Below, piece after piece: positions 24,426 to 36,554 of a DNA stretch of 64,000 bases. The stretch comes from Incurvaria masculella. Its lineage: Eukaryota > Arthropoda > Insecta > Lepidoptera > Incurvariidae. The position numbers and the translations under genes are program-made. The stretch lies in the NCBI GenBank assembly GCA_946894095.1, contig OX335641.1, positions 6,714,501 through 6,778,500 of the forward strand, given 5' to 3'. The notes beneath the pieces are model-generated. The model was not told the origin of the DNA. It did no database searches and saw only the letters and a program-made list of their open reading frames with translations. Numbering within the stretch: the first letter of the stretch is position 1; each line of letters starts with the position of its first letter.

Positions 24426-24596
24426 TATGTTTGAAAAATGTTACGGCTTTTCACGCGGCAGGCAGGCATCCGCCACGTTCGTACGCAGCAGACGAACGTG
24501 GCGGATGCCTCCTTGACAACGGGCTGAATGATTAGCTCGAAACGTCGGAGAATGTCTAAGCCTGCCGCTTGAAAATCCGTAACGTTTTTCAAACAT
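24426..24596. repeat. Nested foldback with perfect 19-bp hairpin
   Basis: The outer arms (ATGTTTGAAAAATGTTACGG and its near-complement at 24570-24596) enclose GCGGCAGGC repeats. The inner arms, 24464-24482 and 24492-24510, are perfect 19-bp inverted repeats (AGGCATCCGCCACGTTCGT) with a 9-nt loop. On the right side GAATGATTAGCTCGAAACG matches the core of the foldback at 4149-4253. Confidence 0.75.
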
Positions 24597-26034
24597 GTGT
24601 AACGACCGCGGTAATCTCAAAAGTATCATAATACATAGGTTGTCATCATAACTTAATTTGTCGGGTGTCGGTGAATGGTGCGATATCAACAGGAACGTCA
24701 GTTTGAGGTATTCCGCAATTAAAGAAGATTGTATCAATTGTGAGAGTGTCACGGATATTCTATAGTTAGGGTAGTATGCGGAGAAACTTCAGCTGCGTTC
24801 CGAATGTCAAATGATGTGCAGTACGAACTAACGGTGTCTTCAGCTGTACTGCTTTTTCTTTTGTTTCTCTCTTTTTTGAAGCAGAGCCAACACTTCACCT
24901 TACCGTACGTCAATAATATGTCTATTAAATATATTAAAATACTAGCTTTCTTCTTACATCATAATATATAATTTTACATCCTCCATATTTATTCTAACAA
25001 TAATGCTCACCAAAATCCAAAATAATTGCAAGTGATATAAAGCTCAAGCAATAAAGAGATAAAACGGAAATGGACTCACCACTAGTGTGCCTAAAGAATT
25101 CGTAAACACAAGATCGACGTTCGTCAGCCTTGAGAACCCTGAGAGCACATTTTCAGTTCTTGGGGGCCAAAAACGGCACCCGTGATTACCGTTAAGTTTG
25201 CATTTAATTAATGGCATATATATATATATGAATATAATTCTAAAAAGTCTCGGTCAATTATAATTCGTTGTCAAACTTACATTATGAATGATAGTTTAAC
25301 CAAGGGCCAGATTCTGTAATAAATTATGTTAACTTGGATGTGCATTAAGAAGAAAAATCTATTATAAATTCTTATTTCCACTCGTGCTCTTTGATAGAAA
25401 GCTTTTCAAGAAACACAACGAGTAAGAAATGATGTTTCTGTATATTTCAGACACTATCTGTGGTTACATAAAAACTGAATTGTGTTAAAATAAGTATGTT
25501 CATTCCCCTTTCTCTTCAGCACAAAAGTTTTTATCATTATTTCAGTCAAAATATAGACGGGAATAAACAGTTCGCAAACGTTCCTATCAATTCGTTACCC
25601 AAGACGGTTTTACGACATGTATTCTTCCTCCTAAGAATTTCCACTAGTCTGCACACTTCGCGACACTTTTTTTTATGGAAAACCGGTATGGATTGCTATG
25701 CTGAGAGACCAATTCGCGACACTACCCAACATAGTGTTCAGAAGAAGTCAGAACTGACATATAGAACTTGTAGCCCGAGCAGGAACGCACGTTGAGAAGA
25801 CTAGTGATGGCATAGTGTATAAATGAAATTGCAGCAGAATGAAAGTCAGAAGATCAGAATGAACGGTTAGCTTCACGAAGGCATAATAATGTGAAGTCTA
25901 AAGCCCTAATTAAGCTTGCGCACACAAGGGATTCCTTAACATTAACAATAGGATTAATATCAGCTATTACCTAAAACAAACAAAATAACTACCCAATCCA
26001 AATACAACTACTTTCTAATCTAAACCAATGTAAA
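24597..26034. other. No gene recognised
   Basis: Mostly AT-rich with a short (TA)n tract near 25217. The 99-codon frame at 25496-25795 has no domain and no splice context. Confidence 0.4.
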
Positions 26035-26337
26035 TAAAAAACCGGCCAAGTGCGAGTCGGACTCGCACACGAAGGGTTCCGTACGATCGCACAGGATTTA
26101 CAAAAAAAGAACAGGTTTTTTGCATGGGGCCCCCATTTAATTTTTATTATTTTATAATGTTACCTATTTGTTGTTATAGCGGCAAAATAAATCATAATCT
26201 GTGAAAAATTCAGCTTCCTACCTGTTACGGTTCATGAGATACAGCCCTGTGACAGACGGACGGACGGTCGGACAGACGGACAGCGGAGGCTTAGTAATAG
26301 GTCTCCGTTGGCACCATTTGGGTACGAAACCCTAAAA
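26035..26337 (-). repeat. Repeat A, copy on - strand
   Basis: A full-length copy in reverse: ACCGGCCAAGTGCGAGTCGG at the left, CAGACGGACGGACG in the middle, and GGGTACGAAACCCTAAAAA at the right. Confidence 0.85.
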
Positions 26338-27052
26338 ACCCTGCAGTTGAGCAGACTTTGGGGATGGTTATAGTGAGTATAGAACGTGAACTCACTAGCT
26401 TAGCCTTTGTCACGTGCTCCGAACTAAAGTTCATAGTTCACGGGGTCGAGGGGTGTTCTGTGGGTGGCTGTGTGGCGACTTGAGCTGCACGTTTGTGTGC
26501 TAGCTACGCCACTGTGCAAAACGATATCATTACTACACACAAGATGTTATGTTCACAGAGGTTGTACGGGTTGCATCGTCTGGAAGCTTCGACTGCACTT
26601 CGACTGCCCTCTTATTGTGATCTCTCGTCTCGTCAAGGAATTTAAGTTAAAATAAATTTATAAGGTTTACAATTATGAGCATATTTGAATATATGTATGT
26701 AAAAACTTAAAATATTATACTATCCGCCGATTGCCATCAGTTTGATAGTAAAACAACATTCAATTATATCAAAAAGAACACACAACGAATTTCGATAATA
26801 AATAAAGTAATTATGTAGATTGATGGTCTACCTTTAATTTCAAAATAAAACTGCTCAGGTGCTTTGTGTTCTGAAATTAGGAAAATAATCATAAACGATC
26901 ATAAAACAGGTATTATGGTTTCACTTACACTCTTATGGAACCGATTGGAATTAGAGTTTCTATTACGATCTTAAAAAAAACTATACATTCATAAAATAAT
27001 ACTTAGAAATGATTAGCCTCAGGTCAGCCGATGCAGCTATATCACATTAATG

Positions 27053-27258
27053 TCTACTAATATTATGTATGCGAAAGTGTATGTTTTGGTTTGCTGGTTT
27101 GTCATTCTTTCACCCAGCAACGCAAGGAGGTGTTATTTCTTCACCTCCACGCAGCAACGGAGCAACGGTTCAAATAAATAAGAATAAAATAGGCTCCTAT
27201 ACATCCCCCTAAATGTATTTTTCATATCTTCCCAAACGAAGCCAGGTACTGCAGCTAG
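27053..27258 (+). mobile_element. Helitron-like non-autonomous fragment
   Basis: It starts TCTACTAATATTATGTATGC and GAAAGTGTATG and ends GCAGCTAG followed by T. The interior has the GCAACGGAGCAACGG block common in lepidopteran Lep1-type Helitrons. The 5' TC and 3' CTAG fit Helitron ends. Assignment rests on remembered family features rather than an alignment. Confidence 0.6.
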
Positions 27259-27633
27259 TACGTTAATAAATAAAGTTTCCAACTAAATTTAAGCTTTGAT
27301 TCCCATCCTCTATTCATAAAACGATTTTTACATAACGTGATATTCACCCACGCCCCCAAAAGGATCAGTTTATCCCTAAGCATGTGGGGTATACATATAC
27401 CTTCCGTTCAAGAAAATTTATCGCCGATCCATCCGAGTTAATGTAGCGAGAAAGGCGCAAAGTCAGAACATATTTGCATGACTTCGGACCGCGTTATGGT
27501 AATACGTGCGGAGTAACACATTTTAGGGTTTCCGCACGATGTTTTCCATTAACAAGACTTGAGGATGAATTGGGGCGTGTTATTATTGTATTTGAAATTG
27601 TATTAGCCTCGGTTAATACAACCATTGACATGC

Positions 27634-27987
27634 AAAATTTTGAGCATAGTATTTCAACTTAATCAAGGTTTTCCGTCAAGAAAATCGCTTTGAAAACCGC
27701 TATTAAAATGCTTTTCTAGACCCCAGGATTCCAGATTCCTGATTACGTAATTCCAGGAATAGGCCCGCAGGGCGCGGTCGTGTTTTGGACGGGTGACGGT
27801 TAGCGACCATTTGGGCTGATCGTAGATCAGATTCCACGTAAAACTTACTAGATGGGTATGGTTAATCCCGCCCTGGTTAGTACTATCACATTGAATCAAG
27901 GATGGTCGAAGCGGCAATGAAAGTAGTCCGTGTTTTATGGAAGTTCTTTTTTTTATGGAAGTGGATACGGATGGCTAATACCACAAT
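27634..27987. repeat. 354-bp direct repeat, copy 1
   Basis: Appears identical to 28122-28475 at an offset of 488 bp. It comprises a repeat C end (GAAAATCGCTTTGAAAACCGC) joined to a 5S-headed SINE piece (sense +), with GACGGGTGACGG and GGTTAATCCCGCCCTGG blocks and a tail reading TTATGGAAGTTC. The 84-codon - strand frame inside it is a by-product. Confidence 0.9.
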
Positions 27988-28121
27988 GGCGCGACCTTTA
28001 TCTTTTCGCCATTTCAAGTGAAGCTACGCAGCAGGTCAAGTCCTAGAAACCCCGTAATCAGTAATCCTGAGTCTATAAAACCGCTTTTATAGCGGTTTTC
28101 AAAGCGATTTTCTTGACGAAA

Positions 28122-28475
28122 AAAATTTTGAGCATAGTATTTCAACTTAATCAAGGTTTTCCGTCAAGAAAATCGCTTTGAAAACCGCTATTAAAATGCT
28201 TTTCTAGACCCCAGGATTCCAGATTCCTGATTACGTAATTCCAGGAATAGGCCCGCAGGGCGCGGTCGTGTTTTGGACGGGTGACGGTTAGCGACCATTT
28301 GGGCTGATCGTAGATCAGATTCCACGTAAAACTTACTAGATGGGTATGGTTAATCCCGCCCTGGTTAGTACTATCACATTGAATCAAGGATGGTCGAAGC
28401 GGCAATGAAAGTAGTCCGTGTTTTATGGAAGTTCTTTTTTTTATGGAAGTGGATACGGATGGCTAATACCACAAT
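28122..28475. repeat. 354-bp direct repeat, copy 2
   Basis: The second copy of 27634-27987. The 134 bp between the copies end in TATAAAACCGCTTTTATAGCGG and GAAAA. The duplication is recent, or it could be an assembly artefact. Confidence 0.9.
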
Positions 28476-29179
28476 AAGTGGACGTGTAATCCAAGGTCCA
28501 CATAGTAGGTTCGAATCCTGCTTCAGACTTTCAATAATTAATATCATAGTCTGTTTACAATGTCTATGTCGCTATAGAACGTAAATTGAATTATATGATA
28601 AATCGCTCATACGGAAAACATGGAAAATACTTGTTTTTCTAATTGTCAACATCCATGAAAGGAGATGCGATAAAAAGTTTATATGACTTTTATATGCAAA
28701 GCAGCGTTTATAAATGCTCATATCAATATAAGCGAACACGCAATATCACTATTAACCAAATACATTAAATTAAGACAACCAGTAGCTGCGGTGAGTACAG
28801 TAGGGGTCAGTCCAAAAGATACACTGTCTAAATGAGCGATGTCAAAGCATTCTTTCGTTTGACCCCTACTGTACTATTAATGTATTCCTAGTCATATTAG
28901 GTCAATGCCAAAGTGACGAAGCTCGAATCGGAGCCTTTCCGCTAACCAACTAAACATCCTCCACTCCAAAATATAAAACTACCCTTTGGTTAATGACCGT
29001 TAAACACCGGAGGTTGTGAGCTGCACGAAACTCCTTCAGTATATATTGTAGTGGATAATATTGACTGTAGGCAATACATCGGATATAAACAATGAAGGAA
29101 ATTTCTTCAAATCAAACCCGATTGAAAGACCAAAGGTACTCAGAAAAGCGGAATAAAACGCACCTCCCGAAACCACGCT
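28476..29179. other. No gene; one tRNA-like B-box
   Basis: At 28509-28525 GTAGGTTCGAATCCTGC is a perfect Pol III B-box/T-arm sequence, but no tRNA cloverleaf forms around it. It is probably a SINE or tRNA remnant. The remaining bases show nothing recognisable. Confidence 0.45.
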
Positions 29180-29420
29180 CTGGGGGTCTATTCCTGCCAT
29201 TCCGTAATCAGGAATCAGGAATCCTGAGTCTAGAAAACCCCCTTTATAGCGGTTTTCAAAGCGATTTTTACGACTTAAAACCTTGATAAATTCATAAAAC
29301 TATGTTCCGGAATCTCTTCGACAAGAAAATTTCTTTGAAAACCGCTATAAAAGAGGGTTTCGAGTCTCAGGATTCCTGATTGCTGATTACGGAATGCCAG
29401 GAATAGGCCTACTGGTATGA
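29180..29420. repeat. Repeat C, two inverted copies
   Basis: TTCCGTAATCAGGAATCAGG with GGTTTTCAAAGCGATTTT on the left, and the inverted CTTTGAAAACCGCTATAAA with GATTACGGAATGCCAGG on the right, form an imperfect large palindrome. Confidence 0.65.
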
Positions 29421-29880
29421 GGCACCATACCAGCGGATTTGCAGATTATCACTGAGCTAACGAGCTTGTTTAAATTACGTTTGAATACTCCTAAGTTATA
29501 GATTTGAGGAAAGACACCAGCCGGTAGACAGTTTCATATCTTGCCGATGCAACAGTGAAATGAGTTTGAGAAACGGTTCGCTCTCAAAAGCCTAATGTCA
29601 ACCACAAGGGGGTGCTCGGATTCTCTGCGGCGATTGCTTCGGAAATAGGTTGGATGGGGAGAAATAAGGTATGCAAGTTCCACAAAGATATGTCCATGAT
29701 AGTACCTGTTGAACAGACTGAGAAACCCTAGAATCCGTCTGTGGCTTAGGCACTCCAGGGCAACGATGAGTTGTGGGTCAACAACAAGACGGACTGCTCG
29801 TCGCTGCATAGAGTCCAAGATCGCCAACAGGTACTGAGGACTACCTTCCCAAATTATACCGGCCTAATCTGTAATTTATA
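29400..29880 (-). pseudogene. Non-LTR retrotransposon C-terminal fragment
   Basis: The - strand frame at 29534-29827 contains ILDSMQRRAVRLVVDPQL, LECLSHRRILGFLSLFNRYY and HGHIFVELAYLI. This follows the pattern of the region downstream of the reverse transcriptase palm in a widespread insect non-LTR group. Past an in-frame stop the reading resumes with NCLPAGVFPQIYNLGVFKRN. The 5' part of the element is missing. RTE- or CR1/jockey-like; the exact clade is not fixed. Confidence 0.75.
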
Positions 29881-30479
29881 AAGATGAAGTAGTCGTGTCG
29901 ATGAAAAGAACCTTAGGCAACGGTATGTAGTACGAGTGGAGCCTTTAAAGGGCAAATATATTTTGAGAGTAGGCCTGTGAGCAATCACAAAACAACGTCA
30001 AAAGGCAAGTAAGCAAGTAAGTACCATTGGGATAGGTGGTTGCGGCCCGGTGGTAGGTAATAAAAAAGTGGGCGCTCATCCTGTTAAAGGAAATTACATT
30101 TCTTCATTCCAGTTTTTTTTTTCTAGTGGAGGCGATCGTAATGGATCAGCGAGTATTTCACGGAGTAAGGAAGGCGATTGGATAACCCTTGGTCAAGGAG
30201 CAAGTAACACTGGAGTAGGCTAGTTAACAAAACGTCTCCCCCCTCTCAAGGAAAGAACACAGTACAGGACACAGACTAAGCTAAGGGAACTGACACTAAA
30301 TTAGAAAGTAATACTAATTAGTGTCAAAAGTGATATTTCGTGTGACATAAAAAAGTAATACTTTTCTACTAAAATTAACAGTTTCACTTAGGACTATTTA
30401 TCTCAGCCTAAGACAACAGGGAGTCGATTTCACGGAGCAGGTAAAATTGTAAAAACTTGCGAGCGACGGGATGTGAAAT
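29881..30479. other. No gene recognised
   Basis: No exon or repeat end that I can support. Confidence 0.4.
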
Positions 30480-30665
30480 GTATATGTAAAATTCGATGTG
30501 TATGGGTATGCATGTTCCCTATGTAGTCCAAAACGGCCATGCCGATTTTAACGGAATTTTCAGGCAATCTTTAAATGAGCCCAGCGGGCGGTCCTGTGTA
30601 GTTTGGAAACCCCGCTCCGGTGATTTTCCAAATTGACACGAGCAGCGCCGGGTACCTAAGCTAAT
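30480..30665 (+). repeat. Possible Helitron-like fragment
   Basis: Has GTATGGGTATGCATG, GATTTTAACGGAATTTTCAG and GAGCAGCGCCGGGTACC followed by GCTAATA. These resemble the interior and 3' end of lepidopteran Helitron derivatives. The ends are not clean. Confidence 0.4.
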
Positions 30666-31289
30666 ATATCATATTCATTCTCGGACAAAACATACAAATT
30701 ACCTAACACCTGCTCAGGTTCTTCAGGAATATTAACGATGTTTGATATTTGTAATTAATCGACAAATGATTGTTTTCGGTAGCACAATATATGCCACTTG
30801 CATTATTCGACCCTGCCACTTACTAGCTTACATTTAAATTTTCGTAGAAAGCACAAGCTCTGAATTTGGTTTCATCGCAAGTTTGATTCTGATTTGCTTG
30901 TAAGAGAATCACTGTCAGAGGCATTATTTGAGTGGAGGCGTGTTTATTCAGAGGCGTAGCAACCTTTAGCGAGACTTGTCTCTTGAGCGGACTGGCCATA
31001 TCAAGTCCATTTAGTTCGTCACGTCGAGGTAACTTTGACCAACCAAGATGCAAGAGTAAAACCTTTATTAAAAAAACGCCAATCGCAGCAATATTAATGT
31101 CTAATCCCAAACACTAATCATCTTTTTACTCCAACTTTATAAATAAGAATATTTTGTTTTTTTTTCTGTTACGGAACAGAAACATTTTTATTCATCATAC
31201 AAAAGTAGTAAACAAACTCACAAAAACACACAACAACACAACAATTATTTCACCGGATTTCAGAAGTAACGATTCAAATTCAAAATTAC

Positions 31290-31690
31290 ATCTTTTTTAT
31301 GCAACCTGACATGGATCGCTAATACCACACAATTACCGCTGTGATTTTAGCCCAATGCACCACATTCCCGAAGGAATTAAGTGCCAAGCCAGGAGCTACA
31401 CTAAACTGACCTGATTGAAAAACACGAACATTTTTTCATTGCCGCTTGAACCATAGTTTCATCCGATGCGGTGGTACCACCCAGATGGGCTTAACCCTAC
31501 CACCTAGTAAGGGAAGGAAACCTACAGTTTGACATGGGTTCCGAACCATCGGACAGCTCGCGTTCGTAACGAAATGCACTTATCCAACTCAGGAAAAGAA
31601 AGAAAGTGATACATGAGCGGGGCGAGGATTTGAACCCATAACCGCCAGCATGAAAGGCAAGTCCTCTATCCCATACAACACGAGCTGTAC
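31290..31690 (-). repeat. SINE with tRNA-like head
   Basis: Sense strand is -. The head at about 31620-31690 reads (on -) GGGATAGAGGACTTGCC, then GGTTATGGGTTCAAATCC, the latter a perfect B-box. A CTTTCTTTCTTTTCC linker joins it to the body, which shares GGTTCCGAACCAT, ACTAGGTGGTAGGG and AGCGATCCATGTCAGG-type blocks with the 5S-headed SINE at 60567-60957. A short A tract ends it near 31292. Confidence 0.75.
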
Positions 31691-31734
31691 AAAAAAGATG
31701 TTTCTACGAGGCTTCGTCTTTCATAAAAGATGCG

Positions 31735-32760
31735 TTTTTTTATTTATTTATTTACATTGATACATACATGTAAAAGGCGAGCTTATCGCTAAAAAGCAAT
31801 ATCTTAAACTAACCCTACCGAAAAATAAAGTGTATAGAGCAGTAGAAGTTAAACATTAAAAAATAAATTTTCTTAAAAACAATTAAAAACGAAACTATAT
31901 AAAAAAAAGACTTATAAACGAAAATCATAGACACAAACGCAACTACAGTAAATTTTCGGAACGATAATTAAACACTGATGTGATATACAAATAAACATTA
32001 GGTAACATATTTTTTTTCTGCTTAAATATGTTCTTAACTCTGTACTTAAATGAATTTAGAGATTCACTTACTCTTACTTCGTCGGGCAGCTCATTCCAAA
32101 GTCTGGCAGCCTGAACTGTAAATGAGTTTGAGTAAGAGGATGAACGGTGCTCAGGGATTGCCAAGGTCTTACACTCAAGGGAACGGAGGGATAGGCCATG
32201 TTCTGAAAGGAACGAAAAATTTTCACGTAGATACGAGGGAGCATGAGGATCATGAAGAATGCGATATAACATAAATAGAATGTGACAGTCCCTTCGATAT
32301 CTAATTGGAAGCCAGTTCAGTCTAGCTCGGTATTCCGAACCATGGTCAAACTTGCGTAAACCATAAATGAAACGAATGCACACGTTCTGTAGTCGTTCCA
32401 GTTTATCTAGCATGTCCTGCGAGACGTTCAAGTAACATGTGTCGGCATAATCAAGCAATGGGAGAAGTAGAGATTGTGCAAGTATTATCTTTGTCTGGAT
32501 AGGCAGGAAATATTGTAAACGTTTAAGAGAGTGCAAGCGGATAAAAAGATTGCGGCTGATATCCCTTACCTGGAGTTTCCAGGACAGTCGATCATCTAAC
32601 AGAATACCTAAGATTTTTGCAATATTTACGAAAGGAATGCTGGAATCATCATAGACAATCTGAGGAATATCGCTATCAACGGTTATTCTTGTCAGGAAGT
32701 GTGACGATCCTATGATCATAGCTTGCGATTTTTTTCGTTTCGGATCAATGTGTACTGTGC
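31735..32760 (-). mobile_element. Non-LTR retrotransposon 3' fragment
   Basis: 5'-truncated insertion. The - strand open frame (31943-32719) is followed by a 3' UTR with GGCGAGCTTATCGC (in + orientation) and a tail of TTTATTTATTTATTT, a tandem 3' tail. Another copy of the same 3' UTR is at 39640-39790. Confidence 0.8.
31943..32719 (-). pseudogene. Reverse transcriptase C-terminal region
   Basis: A 258-codon frame, open to its stop. It reads as the segment just after the palm: ILGILLDDRLSWKLQVRDIS, LLPLLDYADTCYLNV, LERLQNVCIRFIYGLRKFDH, LNWLPIRYRRDCHILFMLY and ARLWNELPDEVR. This order is typical of CR1/jockey-like non-LTR elements of insects. The catalytic YxDD and all upstream domains are missing, so it cannot encode an active enzyme. 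The long open frame suggests a fairly young insertion. Confidence 0.88.
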
Positions 32761-33449
32761 CAGGCTACAACTATCGGGGAGGCCACAGATCGTTGCCTTC
32801 TAAATTCAATTAATTATATCCGGATATTCAAAGAGTCAACGGACTCGAGTATTCGCAAGGAGGCAAGTTTTTTGGCGAGTTGCCCGCAAGCTTTCCAGCC
32901 CGAGGGTGAGCCAAATTGTTTAGTAATAAGCTGAGATGGGTGAGTAATTAATTACAATTACCTAGAAGTTTTGAAATAAGGAACTGATGTTTGCCTAATG
33001 ATACTAATCCGTAGTTGAGTAGTGGAAATGCTGATCTGAATGTCTCGAGCTTTATCTAGAACTAAGATTATACAGAACCAAGGTAACAGACAACATTGAA
33101 TGACATTTTTTTGGTCTTAATACCGATTTCTCAAATTAAGATTGTATTTACCACCTGTATTCATACAATATTTGTAAATTGTAATCATATTTGAAAAAAA
33201 AAAAGTTTACATGAAAGATCCAACCTATCCTCTAGATTTCCTTTAGAATTTCGAAACATGAAAAAACTACTAAAAGCCAGGTAAACTACCGAGAGATGCT
33301 CAGTCGTTTTTTAAATAACATGTTTCAACATGTATGGGATGGTCAATAGTCGAAAAGGCTCTTCGGAAAACTTGCTTGTTCGCATGTTTTTCTAGGTATT
33401 TTGCAACTCTATCGAAAAATTGGGATGTGTCTGAGCCATTAGGCTTAGT
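32761..33449. other. No gene recognised
   Basis: No exon or repeat end that I can support. Confidence 0.4.
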
Positions 33450-34092
33450 TTTGATTTGATTAGTTTCATGGATATGAAAATCTTCATACCCATTTTTCTC
33501 CGTGATTTGACTAGACAGATTTTTCTAAAAAAACGAAGAACTGCAGACACATGTTATATACGGTTACATACAATTGCGGAAGCTGTACTGGTTAATTGGT
33601 CGAAAGTCTCAACTACACCTCGAAAGCAAGATTTCAATATACAAAGCCATATTAAAACCAGTCTGGACGTATGGCATCCAACTGTGGGGAACAGCCTCAC
33701 ACTCCAACATAGAAATCATCCAACGTTTCCAAAATAAAATGCTCCGCATGATAACAAATGCTCCTTGGTTTGTACCAAACGACTTGATACACCGTGACCT
33801 GGATATGCCAACTGTCAAACAAGAGATAGAGAGACAGACAAAATCATATAAAGCTAGAATTACAAAACACCCTAACATTTTGGCAAAAAAACTTATGGAC
33901 ATTACATCGGAGGCTCGCCGACTGAAGAGAAAGATTCCCCAGGATCTAATCAAGCCCTAGCAGAACTAAAGAAAAAAAATGTGACATTGGTCACATACCA
34001 GGCAAGACATGTGAGAAAGAGAAACCAACATACCGTTGAATGTCCAAAAGGGAGACCGATTGCAGTAGAAAAAAGACAAAAAAAAAAACTAC
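33450..34092 (+). pseudogene. jockey-type retrotransposon C-terminal fragment
   Basis: The + strand frame at 33574-33960 contains LYWLIGRKSQLHLESKI, IYKAILKPVWTYGIQLWG, IEIIQRFQNKMLRMITNAPW and HRDLDMPTVKQEI. This is the well-known end of jockey-clade ORF2. The preceding 33510-33585 carries more of it in another frame. The fragment ends in an A-rich tract (34074-34090) that could be the poly-A tail. It is 5'-truncated, with at least one frameshift. Confidence 0.9.
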
Positions 34093-34724
34093 TAAAATTT
34101 GGACATTAATTTTGAAATGATTTTCAAACCCGTTTTGTATGATAAGTGTTATTTTCGAATGATTGCGGACCCTAGTATGTACATACAGAGCCAGCAGCAA
34201 GCTGCAGTCAAATTGCGGTCAAATTGTGTTAAACTAACTTAACGATATCGCACGATGTGTGTAGCCTTCAGTTGAGTGACTTAGCAAGGGTATTCAGTTC
34301 AATTTGTCAAAATCAATTGAGAGTTTGAAGGCGCTCTTGCTTGAATCCTGCTGCAGACCAAATTTCAGCCCAATTTTCTAATTTTGAAAAGTTAATTTAA
34401 GATGACGTTAAAGGTTATTGTCACTGTTCAACCTTCCATTCATATAAACGTTTCACAATAAAGATTTGATGGTTGCGGCTGCATTAAGAGGACGCACCTA
34501 ATTGAATATTAGAGTGATTTTTGATGGGCTGTCATGACGTGCCAATAGGCTGGTAGTCATATTTGAATATGTTGTTTCTTTAGTTGAGGAATGACGATAT
34601 AAGGTATTCACACCACATGAGAAGTTGCTGTTATGCCATCCTTACATATATTGCACGGCTACATTGAATTAGATGCGATGGTACCATTCGGGAGGTTTTT
34701 AAATCTAACTGGACCAAATTGACC

Positions 34725-35060
34725 ATTAGCCTAACACACAACATGGGAACTAGGAGCCATTCGAGGACCTTTTTTATTGCTCGGCTACATTGAACTGGAT
34801 GGAAAACGCGGACAATTTTATCGTTGCTTCGACTATCGTTCATTCAATGCGATGGTACCGGGCGGGATCAACTCTACCACCTATATAGTAAGTAAGGAAA
34901 GTAACCTACAGATTTACGTAGAATCCGAACCACGACCAGCCTCATCGGCTAAAAATGGTCACCCATCCAGAACCCAACTGCGCTCAGAGGTGCTTCACCA
35001 CGTGTGGTAACGTTACCACCTTGTAAATACTAACTCCCTTAGTCGTCTCTTATGACATAT
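34725..35060 (-). repeat. 5S-headed SINE, partial (plus scrap at 34640)
   Basis: Sense strand is -. In + orientation the blocks are ACACAACATGGGAACTAGG, GGCTACATTGAACTGGATGG, GATGGTACCGGGCGGGAT, AATCCGAACCACG and GTCACCCATCCAGAACCC, the last being the complement of the 5S-like C-box region. A deleted piece of the same family lies at about 34640-34700. Confidence 0.75.
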
Positions 35061-36480
35061 GGTATATTACAACAATATTAAAGTACAAACGCTACTGTAT
35101 CGTAAAGTCGGGAGCAATTCTCGCCACCGAAGACGACGCAATGAAACCGAATGGACTATGCAGCAAACCGTTTTTAGGCGGAGGAAGCACGCCTCTAACG
35201 AAGCTCTCTCGAGTTCCATCCAGTATATGTTGACGGTTCATATTATCCACAAAAGAATGAAATATAGCAGAATCATGGTCATGATACTTTTGATGCATTT
35301 TATCTGTCTAGCCATCTCCTAATATTATTTCAGAGATGTTTATTAAATTACTTTTTCTCACTGTTCATGTTTTGAAAGCACGGTTTAAGGTTTTTGTTAT
35401 TGAAAAATAGGGTTTTAAAAACCATTTTGTATCCATGAAATGATATGTATTTTAGATTAAAAACATTAATTTGAGCCTATTTTGTATAAGACAATTTTGG
35501 TCTCACCCGTCAGTCGAATTTTGTTATTTCTTTTCTAGTTTAAATTGTTTTAATAGTTGAGAAAACCTTACGTCTGCATAAACAATATTAGCAATTATTT
35601 ATCAATAGAAATACCTTCAATCATTGAGGCCTCCTTTTTCAGTTGTTCCTCGTTATTTTCGCTAACTTTTGCCATTTTTTCCTCACCTCGCCATAGACAC
35701 ATTAGATAAATGTGGAGATGTTATCTTCAATAATAACTGACAAGACAAACTGCCTGGTCGGATATAGATCTTTATTTATCGTGCCCGTTTGCCGAAGTTC
35801 CCCCTAGCTCTGCCCCCGAGGCGTCGCCGCCGAAATAAAAACTTCAAGTTAGAATGAGGTCGGTGATCCAGACGGTATTGCTATGGATATATAATTTGTA
35901 TGTGTAATCATCTTTATAGTTAAGGTTATTCTTAATAAAGAAATTCAACCCACTGATACAAATTTACTTTGTATCATTTTAAATTAGACAACATTAGGGT
36001 ACATAATGTTTTTCCTTAATAAATCGCTTTTCTATTGGTTATAATGAAAAATACTACAGCCAAAACTGATGCAGATTCCGTAGGTCCCTGCGTTACTTTT
36101 TTAACAATAAAACTTTGTAGATAAATGCTACACCTGATTCAATGTAATGTGATAGATATTTCTCGCGCTAAGATATTTGACTTCATTTTGTGTAAAACAT
36201 TATGTATTTATTACGTGCTTGGATTTCTTTCTTTCATGCAAGTATCGAGGAACCAACTGTAGATATGAAAAAAAAAGGTTGACGCCATTAAAAGCGGATC
36301 TTGATTGCAAAAATTCCGATGTCAATGTGTCAATAAAATGGCGCACAATAGGCCCACAGCATTCCAGGCATGGCGTCTTTATTTGGCGTCCTCTTGCCCC
36401 GCTGTGACGTCGTCTAGGACGCCGTGCGTCATAAACGGGACGCGGCGCAGTTGTAGAGTTTGCGGCCGAACAGCAGGGGG
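35061..36480. other. No gene; GC-rich patch at 36390-36480
   Basis: Mostly AT-rich. The patch at 36390-36480 is GC- and CpG-rich and leads into a G-run (36490-36521). It could be a CpG-rich control region, but no TATA, initiator or exon was identified. Confidence 0.4.
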
Positions 36481-36489
36481 CCGGGCGGT

Positions 36490-36521
36490 GGGCGGCGGCG
36501 GCGGAGGCGGAGGTGGTGGGG
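36490..36521 (+). repeat. G-rich (GGC/GGA)n tract
   Basis: About 30 bases of GGCGGCGGCGGAGGCGG-type sequence ending in GGTGGTGGGG. It is a simple repeat with several G-runs. Confidence 0.85.
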
Positions 36522-36554
36522 TACACTCGACTGAGTACACTCGAACGGTTGCAG

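Noticed and set aside
27663..28405. Two identical 84-codon frames on the - strand
   Set aside because: They lie wholly inside the duplicated repeat C/SINE sequence, and their identity comes from the DNA duplication.
28450..28535. Possible tRNA gene with a perfect B-box
   Set aside because: No acceptor stem or D-arm pairs up; only the T-arm region is convincing. Treated as a SINE or tRNA remnant.
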